Positions 24,820 through 32,015 of a stretch of DNA of 32,015 nt are shown here, in pieces. Made by a program: the position numbers and the translations under genes. The stretch's first letter is position 1, and each line of letters begins with the position of its first letter. Source of the DNA: Anaerolineales bacterium (GTDB lineage Bacteria > Chloroflexota > Anaerolineae > Anaerolineales > E44-bin32); contig JAFGNH010000067.1 in NCBI GenBank assembly GCA_016927115.1, forward strand, positions 1 through 32,015, read 5' to 3'. The notes beneath the pieces are model-generated. The model did not search any database and was not told the DNA's origin. It saw only the letters and a program-made list of their open reading frames with translations.

Positions 24820-26538
24820 TCAGTTCCCTTTTACGATCTCCGCTGTGAAGCTCGATAAATGCTCCGGAACAGGCGGGATAGATTCGGTATATGAGAGGAA
24901 CTGTTGAGAACCTTGTGCTTCTACACCACTCATATCTGTAATCCAGCGATACCCGACAGGCTGGAACAACAGCTCAGCCTGAACAGTAAAGGGTTCGTTG
25001 AAGCCGCGGGTGTCAAACAGGTAACGGATGTGATCTTCACCACCGAGAAAATTTTCATCCTCGGCGGCCTCACTATAAATCGCAAAATCCCGATAAGCCC
25101 GGTCGAGATTGAAGCCGGCTGGAAGCAGGCGGTTATCCTTAGCTCTGGCAGCTGCGTACAGTGATACTGTTGTAACCTCGCCGGCGCTGTCTACCGGAAT
25201 CGTTTCATAAATCTGCACCTGGTCCGATGATGTAATCTGATCGTAGTGAGGCTCATAGCTCACCCCTGTTTCATCGAAGTCATCGCCCTGGATCTGCCCT
25301 GAAGGCTCCCACGCACCCGACTCAAATACCAGTTCACCCGCAGCATCCGTCACCCTGAGGTGTATCCATGCCCGCCGTGAGCTGTATCCGGTGGGGAATT
25401 TATGACCCGCAAAGTTTTCCACCAGCAGATCAAGCCGCATCCAGGTATCCACAATGGCGCTGTTTTCCAGTGAAACAGCAGCTGTGTCCGTTTCAAGCTG
25501 TTTTATTAGCGCCTCATACGTCCGGCGAAAATGCTGCAGGGAAGCTGTTGCCTGCAAATCATCCTGATAGGCATCCAGAATACTGAGAACATAGGTGTTG
25601 CCACCCACGAAGGTATGCTGCTGAAACGGTACACGCAGCGGGGTATCCTGATTGGTCAGCCGCACACTTCCCTGCGCTTCAGGCATGTGGCAGTCCTGGC
25701 AGGAGGCTGTCTGGCGATATTCGCTGTAGAACCATTCAAAGTAAGGCGTCTGCGAAGGAAAAAGCTCTTCTGTTCCTCCCTGCGATGTATAGACCGGTGT
25801 ATAGAGGGTATGGCAGGTGGCACAGAACTCGGCTTGCTGCAGATGCTGGCTTTGCTCAGGAACAAATCCGGAGACGGCTCGCATCGCTGCCCGGTCGCTT
25901 TCAGCAGCCTCAAATGATCCGAACGCTGAACGCCCCTCAGCAGAGGACTGTTCCTCAATCTCATAACCACCACTGTAGCTGGCCGGAAAGCCCAGATTCG
26001 CGTCTGTTATCTGATGGCAGACCGCACAGGAAACTCCATCCATGGCCAGGTCGTGCTCCGGGTGGGATTCTGCGAGCGCTCCATCACCCAGCAATTCAAG
26101 TTGGGAGCCGGTCTGAAGCGCGCTATATGAAGCCATCGGCGTGTGGCAGCCGGCACAGAACGCTTCGGCTTCAGCGCCATCGATCCCATCGGTTATCTCG
26201 AGCCGGGCCAGCTCCGCCTGCCAGTACGGGTCACGGGCTGCGTTCGCCATCAAGGTGGACCGCCACTGTGAATCTATCGAGACATCGGCACCAGCCTCAT
26301 CCGTTGAGCCAGTGTGACAGCTGGCGCATATACCGGATGTGGTAAAAAACGTATTCCTTGCCGCCAGTAATGCATCCGGTGGTACTTCCGTTGGTTCAGG
26401 CTCCACCGTAACATAAACGGTCGCGGTTGGAGGAGGTGTGGTCGTGGGCCGTCCAGCAGATGTTTCCTCAACAGACACAGCGGGTGCGCAGCCTGTCAGC
26501 AGCAGAAACACTGCCAGCATCCAGCCGTATCTTCTCAT
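24820..26538 (-). CDS. Five-heme cytochrome c lipoprotein
   Basis: The start is the ATG at 26536-26538 (MRRYGWMLAVFLLLTGC), behind GGAGGAG; upstream Mets lie within or before that site. The 572-aa product has a lipobox Cys at residue 17, a Thr/Pro-rich linker, then five CXXCH heme-binding motifs at about residues 71, 128, 171, 239 and 280 (CASCH, CAGCH, CAVCH, CATCH, CQDCH). The C-terminal half (about 330-572) has no heme motif and looks beta-rich (LDLLVENFAGHKFPTGYSSRRAWIHLRV). It resembles cytochrome c554-like multiheme proteins. It would sit on the outer face of the membrane and carry electrons; substrate is unknown. No partner genes adjoin it. Confidence 0.88.
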   Translation of the reverse strand: MRRYGWMLAVFLLLTGCAPAVSVEETSAGRPTTTPPPTATVYVTVEPEPTEVPPDALLAARNTFFTTSGICASCHTGSTDEAGADVSIDSQWRSTLMANAARDPYWQAELARLEITDGIDGAEAEAFCAGCHTPMASYSALQTGSQLELLGDGALAESHPEHDLAMDGVSCAVCHQITDANLGFPASYSGGYEIEEQSSAEGRSAFGSFEAAESDRAAMRAVSGFVPEQSQHLQQAEFCATCHTLYTPVYTSQGGTEELFPSQTPYFEWFYSEYRQTASCQDCHMPEAQGSVRLTNQDTPLRVPFQQHTFVGGNTYVLSILDAYQDDLQATASLQHFRRTYEALIKQLETDTAAVSLENSAIVDTWMRLDLLVENFAGHKFPTGYSSRRAWIHLRVTDAAGELVFESGAWEPSGQIQGDDFDETGVSYEPHYDQITSSDQVQIYETIPVDSAGEVTTVSLYAAARAKDNRLLPAGFNLDRAYRDFAIYSEAAEDENFLGGEDHIRYLFDTRGFNEPFTVQAELLFQPVGYRWITDMSGVEAQGSQQFLSYTESIPPVPEHLSSFTAEIVKGN

Positions 26539-26605
26539 ACCATTCTCCTCCATTACAGCCGACACCTTCGTTCAGCCTCTACAAACCGCTCCGGCATCAA
26601 CTCGC

Positions 26606-27727
26606 TCAAACAACAAAGTTGCCGTCCCTGTAGAACAACTCTCCATCAACAAGGATTTCCGCACCACCACCCATGTCGCAAATCATATCCCAGTGAATGG
26701 AACTTTCGTTCACGCTGCCGGTCTCCGGGTAGCCGCGCCCAACTGCCATGTGGATCGAACCACCGATTTTCTCATCAAAGAGAATGTTATGAGTGAACTT
26801 TTTTATGCCAAAGTTGGTGCCGATCGCGAATTCGCCAAGGTAGCGCGACCCGGCATCGGTGTCCAGCAAACGCAGCAAGTGCTCCTCATTCTTTTTCGCT
26901 GTCGCCTTTACCACACGACCCTTCTCAAAGTGCAGTTCCACGCCATCAACTTCAGCTCCGCCATAGATAGCCGGATAGGTAAAGCGTACCCAACCCTCCA
27001 TCGATGTTTCGACCGGTCCTGTGAATATTTCACCATCCGGCATGTTATGTTTGCCGCAGGAGTTCTTGAAGATACGGTCCTTGATGGAGCAGGTAAGCTC
27101 GCAGTTAGGGCCGCGCACCTCGACTTTATCGTGTCCTTCCAGCCAGGCAACCTTCGCTTCCTGATCGGCACCCATCTCGCGCCACTTCGCTACCGGATTT
27201 TCCAGATCGGCAAAACAGGCACCGAACAGGAAATCCTCATACTCTTCGAGACTCATGTCTGCATCCTGGGCATAGGACTGGGTTGGGTACTGTGTTGTCA
27301 CCCATTTGAAAGCGCCGCTGGCCCCACGTGTGAACTGGGTTTCAGTGATCGGCCCGACTGTCCGGCGGTGGTGGCTCAGCGTATCAGGGTTTACATTGGT
27401 CAGCGCTTTCGAATTGGATAGTGAATGGACACGGAAGCGCGAATCAAAAGTCTCATATGCCAGTTTATAGAACGGGGGGATAATATCAAGCTGCTCACCC
27501 TTTGCATGGCGATAGAAGAGATCATCCAACCCGGTGAAACTGACCAGGCCGGAAAGTGACAGCAGGATCTGTGGATAAGCGCCTGCCTCCAGCACCTCTT
27601 TCGCCAGTTCTCGTATGAGTGGTTCGGCGACAGGCTGGGCTTCAATGAGCACTTTATCGCCAGGCTTGATGGATGCGGAATACTGCACCAGCAGTTTTGC
27701 CATACGGGTTACACGGATATCAGGCAT
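26606..27727 (-). CDS. Aminopeptidase, M29 family
   Basis: The 373-aa product matches the M29 thermophilic aminopeptidase family (AmpS/PepS/aminopeptidase T). Metal-ligand regions are visible: TGPVETSMEGWVRF (Glu ligands), GRVVKATAKKNEE, LGEFAIGTN, HMAVGRGYPETGSVNESSIHWDMICDM (His, Glu, His and Asp). These enzymes remove N-terminal amino acids using a two-metal centre, in the cytoplasm; there is no signal peptide here. The ATG at 27725-27727 is preceded by AAGGAG. It is followed by the cytochrome gene 67 bp away on the same strand, but there is no obvious functional link. Confidence 0.93.
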   Translation of the reverse strand: MPDIRVTRMAKLLVQYSASIKPGDKVLIEAQPVAEPLIRELAKEVLEAGAYPQILLSLSGLVSFTGLDDLFYRHAKGEQLDIIPPFYKLAYETFDSRFRVHSLSNSKALTNVNPDTLSHHRRTVGPITETQFTRGASGAFKWVTTQYPTQSYAQDADMSLEEYEDFLFGACFADLENPVAKWREMGADQEAKVAWLEGHDKVEVRGPNCELTCSIKDRIFKNSCGKHNMPDGEIFTGPVETSMEGWVRFTYPAIYGGAEVDGVELHFEKGRVVKATAKKNEEHLLRLLDTDAGSRYLGEFAIGTNFGIKKFTHNILFDEKIGGSIHMAVGRGYPETGSVNESSIHWDMICDMGGGAEILVDGELFYRDGNFVV

Positions 27728-27834
27728 TCTTTTTCTCCTTCGGTTCTCTGGATTTCCCTGTGCCTCGGATTATACAGCAATCAAGGCTGTACTACTGCTT
27801 AATCCTCTCTAGGCAGCAGTTCTACTCCAACACC

Positions 27835-27918
27835 TCAGACGCTGTTCCCTGCAAAGCAAACGGTTGGATCCGGGATCGGTTTAGCCAGACACGGACCATC
27901 ACAAAAGTTCACGGCCAT
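27835..27918 (-). other. Possible remnant or micro-ORF (27 aa)
   Basis: The minus-strand frame following the small Cys/Trp protein gene reads MAVNFCDGPCLAKPIPDPTV and a few more residues to a stop at 27835. Composition looks protein-like, with three Cys, and the frame stays open upstream (RFSDEDGSLNPDHEG). There is no properly spaced ribosome site. It may be the tail of a decayed gene. The remaining 27728-27989 holds nothing else I can support. Confidence 0.25.
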
Positions 27919-27989
27919 TCCCTCATGGTCGGGATTCAGACTGCCATCCTCATCTGAGAAACGGAGAGACCGCTGCAGCTTCGAACATC

Positions 27990-28178
27990 TCAATCGCCTG
28001 ACGCGGTGTCCTGTCCAGCCAGATGCGCCTGGTATGCTTTCCATCCCGGGCACCAACGTGTATGCCAGCGCCATATCCGTGCCATAAAGGATTCGGGCTT
28101 TTCCTCAGCCTTCCTTCGCATGGGGCAATTTTCGCAGCCAAAAGCCTTCTCAGTTGAAGATGCAGAATCATCACTCAT
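27990..28178 (-). CDS. Small conserved Cys/Trp-rich protein (copy 1)
   Basis: A 62-aa product with a strong ribosome site (AAGGAG, seven bases before the ATG at 28176-28178). Its core, FGCENCPMRRKAEEKPESF followed by MARIWRWHTRWCPGWK and AYQAHLA, is nearly the same as that of the 66-aa protein encoded at 31047-31247; N- and C-termini differ. The shared part has three Cys (CxxC plus one later), two Arg/Lys-rich turns and five Trp/His positions, which suggests a metal- or cofactor-binding mini-protein. The paralogous pair and protein-level conservation show it is a real gene. I do not know a named function. Its neighbours are the M29 gene and decayed LuxR/MFS DNA. Confidence 0.82.
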   Translation of the reverse strand: MSDDSASSTEKAFGCENCPMRRKAEEKPESFMARIWRWHTRWCPGWKAYQAHLAGQDTASGD

Positions 28179-28214
28179 AGTTTTCTCCTTTTGTTGTAAC
28201 AGACAGATTTCCTA

Positions 28215-28525
28215 TCATTTGTAGCACCGGAACGTGAAGAGAACAAACGTGGACCGGAAACCTGACTGAACCAGATCTGGCATCCGGACATGTGCAGTGG
28301 ATTCCATCCTGCTGTTCACACCGAGCTTGCGGTATATATACGCCATGTGTGTTTGTTCAGTACTTGAAGATATGGAACATTGTTCAGCGATCTCCTGATT
28401 GGACAGGTAGGCACGTAGTAGTTGGAGAACCTGCTGCTCTCGAGGTGTGATCGATGCGGCGACAAACAGGGCTTCAGATACGTTTCAAGGCAATATCCCC
28501 TGCACGCCCTCGTAATTCTGACCAT
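28215..28525 (-). pseudogene. LuxR/MalT-type regulator, decayed C-terminus
   Basis: The minus strand encodes a clear LuxR-type helix-turn-helix (ITPREQQVLQLLRAYLSNQ, then EIAEQCSISSSTEQTHMAYI and YRKLGVNSRMES) up to a stop at 28215. Just upstream in the same frame is NYEGVQGILP, an in-frame TGA, then NVSEALFVAAS, matching the end of the MalT-type TPR region with a nonsense mutation. Conserved positions of the recognition helix are also changed (normally TVKTH). Nothing of the N-terminal ATPase or TPR body remains. It is a remnant of a large ATP-dependent LuxR regulator. Confidence 0.75.
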
Positions 28526-28583
28526 TTTCAAGCCAAAAATGCCATATGAAAAGAAGGGGAAAGAAAAACAAGAACTCTTGGTA

Positions 28584-28922
28584 CCTCCCGGGAAGGATGG
28601 GAGTATGTTGCGTCGAATCCTGAAATTCGAGATGATTTATCTGACAACCAATTTAACCCTGCTGCAGCTTTCAATTCCAGATGAGCTGCGCAGTAGAGTG
28701 ATGGGCACCATGAGTTTACGGTCAGAGCTGATGCCGGTGGGCGCGTTCATCACTGGTATTGACGCTGACCTTGTTGGTCCGAAAATAACAACCCTGATTC
28801 CTGGCGGGATTGCGAGGTTGATTGCCGTGACTATCTTCTTCACTTCACCCACAGTCCATGAGTACCATGTGGTCCAGACAGGGAAAGGTATTGCTGCAAC
28901 AAGTCCCGCCTGGGCCGGGTAG
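28584..28922 (+). pseudogene. MFS exporter, frameshifted and deleted remnant
   Basis: Two stretches of an EntS-like (MFS_3-type) transporter are present in different frames. From 28593, EGWEYVASNPEIRDDL matches the mid-protein EGxRYVxSNPxxR motif. From about 28640 in another frame, TLLQLSIPDELRSRVMGTMS and LMPVGAFITGIDADLVGPK match the NTLLQxxVPDELRGRVMS / PLGxxxAGxLADxxG region. A large internal deletion and a frameshift separate them from a normal ~400-aa protein. A perfect terminator follows, so the 3' end of the gene is preserved. It is divergent from the LuxR remnant; the two may once have been a regulator-transporter pair. Confidence 0.72.
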
Positions 28923-28948
28923 AACACTCGATAGTAGATGCTGGACCA

Positions 28949-28977
28949 GGGAGCTTGATAGTCAAGCTCCCTTTTTT
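28949..28977 (+). terminator. Intrinsic terminator after the MFS remnant
   Basis: A perfect 10-bp stem (GGGAGCTTGA at 28949-28958, TCAAGCTCCC at 28962-28971) with a 3-nt loop is followed by six T (28972-28977). It is oriented for the plus strand, 26 bp after the remnant's stop, so it survives from the intact MFS gene. Confidence 0.9.
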
Positions 28978-29047
28978 CCCATCAGCGAGAACTCCTGCAT
29001 CAGGGAACTTCAGAAACCCGGGCCTGCAGCAGAGCAGCCCCCCCGCT

Positions 29048-30571
29048 TCAATCTGCGGCTATCTGACGGTTTATTTTGAGCATCAGGCCTGTCCGTACAA
29101 TGCTCCAGATCCCGGCAAAGGTGCCGCAGATCAAAACGGTCCACGAAAGATCAGCCATATAGACCATCAGATAATTATGTGTTTTACCCAACACCGGGAT
29201 AAGTGAGGAGGCAATTAGGAGATTCGGGATCAGCGGCAGAAGGATATGCCTGCCCCACAATCGGGCTTTGCCCGGACGACTTTCCGGATCCAGATTCCAG
29301 TGCTGCAGCACCCGTACTGTAGCAAGAAAACCAAAAATCTGGAGCAGAGGGATGAGAAGCTGACCACGGAGGATCCATGGAATGGTTCCAACAAACTGAG
29401 TTGGAGTGGGCTCAATACCTGCCAAAAGTGCAGCCACGCCCCCACCCATATCCGAGAAAACCGGGGTCATCCAGTGCTGGTTTGCATTGAACATCAGTAT
29501 AAAACCTTTCTTCTGCTCCGGCAGGAGAGCCATGAAGGACCCAAAGTCAGGCGTCGTTCCGCTATGCCACAGGAGTGTTGTATCGTTGATTTCATCAACA
29601 AACCAGCCCATCCCGTAATACCCGAAGGACAGGCCCATCTGGGTGGATTCTGCGACGCCGGTAAATAGTCCTGCGACACCCGACTCTGAAAGAATTTGTT
29701 TATCACCACAGCGGCCTCCGTTCAGCAAGGTGATCAGATACTGTGACATGTCTTCCGTACTGGAAATAAGCTGGCCCGTGGGCAGAGACAGCACCGACTG
29801 GGGCATGTCGGGTACGGCTACTGGCATTGTGAACCAGTATTGATGGCCGACCGCCATGTTATCCTGCTGCGCAACGGCCTTGGACGTATAGCTGTGTCCC
29901 ATACCAAGAGGTTTGAAAATATGCGTAAAGATGTAATCTGCATAGGTTTCGCCGCTTGCCACTTCGACGATCTGACCCAGCAGGTTATAGTTGGCATTGT
30001 TGTATTCAAACGCAGAACCAGCAGGGCGTTCAGGCTTTACAGTCGACAGGATACGAACCTGGTGCTCGACCGCATCAGTAATGCTGTCGAAATCCGCCAG
30101 CTGGATCTCCCCGACCCATGCCGGCAGACCGCTGGTTTGATTCAGCAAATGGCGGACTGTAATCAGGGATGAAACCTGTGGGTCTGCCACCCGGAACCAG
30201 GGAAGATACTTCTGTACCGGGTCATCCAGCTCAATCTTTCCGTCTTCCACCAACTGCATAACTGCCAGGGCGGTAAACGATTTTGAAAGCGAACCGATCA
30301 TAAATGGAGTCTGCGGGGTCGGTACTTCGCCGGCAGGCCGTGCCTGCCCGAAGCCGCGCTGGTGAACGATCATCCCATTGTTTATAACAGCCAGGGCTGC
30401 ACCCGGTATATTGTAGCGCCGGATCTGTTCTTCGAGGTAGGTATCGATTTCCTCGAAATTTGAATTGGCTGGGACTGCCGCAGCGGAAGCAGGTCTGTTG
30501 AAAGCCTGAGATAGAAGAGCCAGTGCCGTGCAGCCCAGAATCGCCGGGAAAATGTACTTACTGATTTTCAT
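29048..30571 (-). CDS. Beta-lactamase-fold serine hydrolase with C-terminal membrane helices
   Basis: The 507-aa product has an N-terminal signal peptide (KYIFPAILGCTALALLSQAF), then the class C beta-lactamase/esterase/D-aminopeptidase fold (about 35-370). The SxxK motif is SLSK within FMIGSLSKSFTALAV, the Tyr motif is YNNANYN, and HSGTTP stands where KTG is in beta-lactamases. The last ~120 residues hold about four hydrophobic segments (ILRGQLLIPLLQIFGFLATV, HILLPLIPNLLIASSLIPVL, MADLSWTVLICGTFAGIWSI). The catalytic domain is thus likely outside and membrane-anchored. AAAGGAG precedes the ATG at 30569-30571. Substrate is unknown; true antibiotic resistance is not implied. It is 39 bp after the FDOR gene, probably one operon. 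Confidence 0.9.
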   Translation of the reverse strand: MKISKYIFPAILGCTALALLSQAFNRPASAAAVPANSNFEEIDTYLEEQIRRYNIPGAALAVINNGMIVHQRGFGQARPAGEVPTPQTPFMIGSLSKSFTALAVMQLVEDGKIELDDPVQKYLPWFRVADPQVSSLITVRHLLNQTSGLPAWVGEIQLADFDSITDAVEHQVRILSTVKPERPAGSAFEYNNANYNLLGQIVEVASGETYADYIFTHIFKPLGMGHSYTSKAVAQQDNMAVGHQYWFTMPVAVPDMPQSVLSLPTGQLISSTEDMSQYLITLLNGGRCGDKQILSESGVAGLFTGVAESTQMGLSFGYYGMGWFVDEINDTTLLWHSGTTPDFGSFMALLPEQKKGFILMFNANQHWMTPVFSDMGGGVAALLAGIEPTPTQFVGTIPWILRGQLLIPLLQIFGFLATVRVLQHWNLDPESRPGKARLWGRHILLPLIPNLLIASSLIPVLGKTHNYLMVYMADLSWTVLICGTFAGIWSIVRTGLMLKINRQIAAD

Positions 30572-30610
30572 TGGTTTTACTCCTTTACTGAGTGCAGCTT
30601 TCGACTCAGA

Positions 30611-31054
30611 TCAATTTAATACAACACGAATCATCACTACCGTTTCCACAGCCTGCTCCACATCCCGGGGATCCGGATTTCCATCCCTGTCAATGGTCAC
30701 ATCATAGAAACGTGCATCAAAAGACGACTGGCGCAGGTGGTCGCAAAGCTCGGCAGCAATGGCCTTCTTATCCTCGACAACCGGCTCCGCCAACCCCTTC
30801 AGGTCCTTCCCACGAATGCGAAGGCTGACCGGGGCACTGTCGACCAGATTCTTCCACCAGTTTCCGTGGGTGAAAATCCGCACCTGGTTTCCTCGCTGAT
30901 AGTAGCTTACCGGGGTGGTGTAGGCTTTCCCGCTTTTCCGGCCGTTGAACGTGATCAGTGTGATGGTATTACTGATAATTCCGTGCAGTGGAGAACGAAG
31001 GACAGATTTCATAGTCCTGTTGAGCCATGGTGGTACGCCTTGTTTTTCAGACAT
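30611..31054 (-). CDS. FDOR/Ddn-type deazaflavin-dependent oxidoreductase
   Basis: I set the start at the ATG at 31052-31054 (MSEKQGVPPWLNRTMKSVLR) because GGAGG precedes it; longer frames only add the shadow of the upstream gene. The 147-aa split-barrel protein has LRSPLHGIISNTITLITFNG, RKSGKAYTTPVSYY and VRIFTHGNWWKNL, matching the nitroreductase-family deazaflavin-dependent (Ddn-like, FDOR-A) group. Members reduce substrates with F420H2; a heme or other cofactor is possible in relatives. The gene overlaps the 3' end of the small Cys/Trp protein gene by 8 bp, so they are translationally coupled. Confidence 0.88.
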   Translation of the reverse strand: MSEKQGVPPWLNRTMKSVLRSPLHGIISNTITLITFNGRKSGKAYTTPVSYYQRGNQVRIFTHGNWWKNLVDSAPVSLRIRGKDLKGLAEPVVEDKKAIAAELCDHLRQSSFDARFYDVTIDRDGNPDPRDVEQAVETVVMIRVVLN

Positions 31055-31247
31055 CTTTACCTCCCGAAATCGCTTCGGACTGCTCAGCCAGGTGTGCCTG
31101 GTATTCCTTCCAGCCAGGGCACCAGCGCGTGTGCCAGCGCCATATCCGTGCCATAAAGGACTCGGGCTTTTCCTCAGCCTTTGTGCGTATCGGACAGGTT
31201 TCACAGCCATAGATCTTCTCTTCAATACGTGATTTTTTACTGCTCAT
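31047..31247 (-). CDS. Small conserved Cys/Trp-rich protein (copy 2)
   Basis: A 66-aa product starting at the ATG at 31245-31247 behind GAAGGAG (an ATG five codons upstream overlaps that site). The core YGCETCPIRTKAEEKPESF, then MARIWRWHTRWCPGWK and EYQAHLA, is nearly identical to the protein at 27990-28178, while the N-terminus (MSSKKSRIEEK) and tail differ. Its last codons contain the ribosome site of the FDOR gene and the stop overlaps that gene by 8 bp. Coupled expression with a putative F420-dependent enzyme suggests a partner, cofactor-handling or regulatory role (inference). Family name unknown to me. Confidence 0.85.
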   Translation of the reverse strand: MSSKKSRIEEKIYGCETCPIRTKAEEKPESFMARIWRWHTRWCPGWKEYQAHLAEQSEAISGGKDV

Positions 31248-31295
31248 GATTTTCTCCTTCATCTGAATATCGCGTTCCGATTATTTTGTTTCCGG

Positions 31296-31322
31296 GGTAT
31301 GGAATAATCGACTCCCCATACC
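31296..31322. other. Hairpin between CPBP gene and small Cys/Trp gene
   Basis: A 7-bp stem (GGTATGG at 31296-31302, CCATACC at 31316-31322) lies just past the stop of the CPBP gene. It lacks a T-run on the minus strand, so it may be a weak terminator or a leader structure of the small-protein operon. Confidence 0.35.
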
Positions 31323-31331
31323 TTATAGTGT

Positions 31332-32015
31332 TCAATCCGTCTGAGCTCCCGTTGGTTGGCACGAAAGCTGTCCTCCTCCGGCTTTAACAGCCACGAACAC
31401 AACAAACCAGAGTACAGCAGCAAGGATCAGGTACCATGCCATGAGGCCGCTGCCAGTAATCTCCTGCGGCATAAGGATGTTGGGCACAGTCCCGGTGAGA
31501 CCAGCGTGCATGAGAACCGTCAGCAGCAAACTCCCGGTATTTTCGTAGAGCCACACCATCAGCACCCGATAGACCGGGAGGACCACCACATAGAAGAGCA
31601 TCTCGGGCAGAAAACGTTCCAATACCAGAATGCCTTCCGCTGTACCGCTCCCCCAGAGAGCCAGAATGTAGTGCCACGCCCCCCATAGGAAACCAAGGAT
31701 CAGCCCTGAACCAACAACACCGAAGCGCCGGCGCAATCTGGGAAGAGCGAAACCCGTCCAGCCTGATTCCTCAAACAACCCGACACACAATCCTGCCACA
31801 ATGCCGATCAATACAAAGGAAACCTTATTCTCAGCTGTTGAAACGGCTGGAAGGAATTCCGGCGAGAACGGCAGCAGTGCCAGCAGAATCGCTGTCGCAG
31901 AAATTGGCGCTGTGAGCAGTGCCAACGCATACCAGCCCGCACCTTCACGCCACCTTCGCAATCCGGACAGCTGCTCACGCAGTCCTTCCCGTCCGGAAAC
32001 CACGACTGTCAATAG
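31332..32015 (-). CDS. CPBP-family intramembrane protease (N-terminus outside window)
   Basis: The frame is open to the right edge; a TTG at 32012 is not supported by a ribosome site, so the gene probably begins beyond the window. The visible ~227 residues have several hydrophobic segments and the CPBP/CAAX-protease motifs: FEESGWTGFALPRLRR (motif 1, EExxxR-like), FLWGAWHYILAL (motif 2) and LMHAGLTG (motif 3 His). Family members cleave prenylated or bacteriocin-type substrates in the membrane or act in signalling; the substrate here is unknown. The C-terminus ends in a short polar tail. Confidence 0.85.
   Translation of the reverse strand, partial: LLTVVVSGREGLREQLSGLRRWREGAGWYALALLTAPISATAILLALLPFSPEFLPAVSTAENKVSFVLIGIVAGLCVGLFEESGWTGFALPRLRRRFGVVGSGLILGFLWGAWHYILALWGSGTAEGILVLERFLPEMLFYVVVLPVYRVLMVWLYENTGSLLLTVLMHAGLTGTVPNILMPQEITGSGLMAWYLILAAVLWFVVFVAVKAGGGQLSCQPTGAQTD

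Noticed and set aside
29048..30571. Interpretation of the serine hydrolase as an antibiotic-resistance beta-lactamase
   Set aside because: The fold is shared by esterases and peptidases, HSG replaces KTG, and the membrane tail is not found in AmpC-type enzymes.

Overview
The window reads as chromosomal DNA of an anaerobic or facultatively anaerobic bacterium, most likely a member of the Chloroflexota (Anaerolineae-like). This is an inference from gene content: Thr/Pro-rich lipoprotein N-termini, a putative F420-dependent FDOR-type protein, hydrogenase maturation genes, paired MinD-type ATPases carrying ferredoxin inserts, radical-SAM enzymes and decayed MalT/LuxR-type regulator DNA. No rRNA, tRNA, CRISPR array or intact insertion sequence was found.

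Layout. (1) 1-3661, plus strand: two neighbouring genes for proteins built from an unrecognised ~77-84-residue repeat; the first is cut by the window edge, the second (909 aa) has a near-consensus sigma70-type promoter. (2) 3943-8250, minus strand: a DUF1028 protein, a secreted PKD-domain protein with its own intrinsic terminator, and a lipoprotein-like metallo-beta-lactamase-fold hydrolase. (3) 8402-18679, minus strand: a 10.3-kb unidirectional cluster, read from high to low coordinates: hypA-hypB-hypF-hypC-hypD-hypE, two MinD/Mrp-type ATPases with 2x[4Fe-4S] inserts, an AmrS-like radical-SAM enzyme, a COG0731-type radical-SAM enzyme and a 73-aa Gly/Arg-rich zinc-ribbon protein. The six Hyp proteins together can build the Fe(CN)2CO and nickel parts of a [NiFe]-hydrogenase centre. 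The five downstream genes look like Fe-S/radical chemistry accessories. The hydrogenase itself is not in the window. (4) 18921-22670, plus strand: an extended -10 promoter, a ~317-nt leader rich in inverted repeats, and a glycine betaine/proline-type ABC importer (ATPase with CBS pair, lipoprotein binding protein, permease).

(5) 22809-27727: a lipoprotein of unknown function, an XRE-cupin regulator with promoter and terminator, a five-heme cytochrome c lipoprotein and an M29 aminopeptidase. (6) 27990-32015: two paralogous small proteins sharing a Cys-containing, Trp-rich core. One is orphaned beside decayed LuxR and MFS gene fragments. The other overlaps an FDOR-type gene that is followed by a beta-lactamase-fold hydrolase with a membrane tail. 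A CPBP-type membrane protease runs off the right edge.

The best candidates for undescribed biology are the repeat-protein pair at the left end, the small Cys/Trp protein family, the structured leader ahead of the betaine importer, and the attachment of the MinD/radical-SAM/zinc-ribbon genes to the hyp operon.
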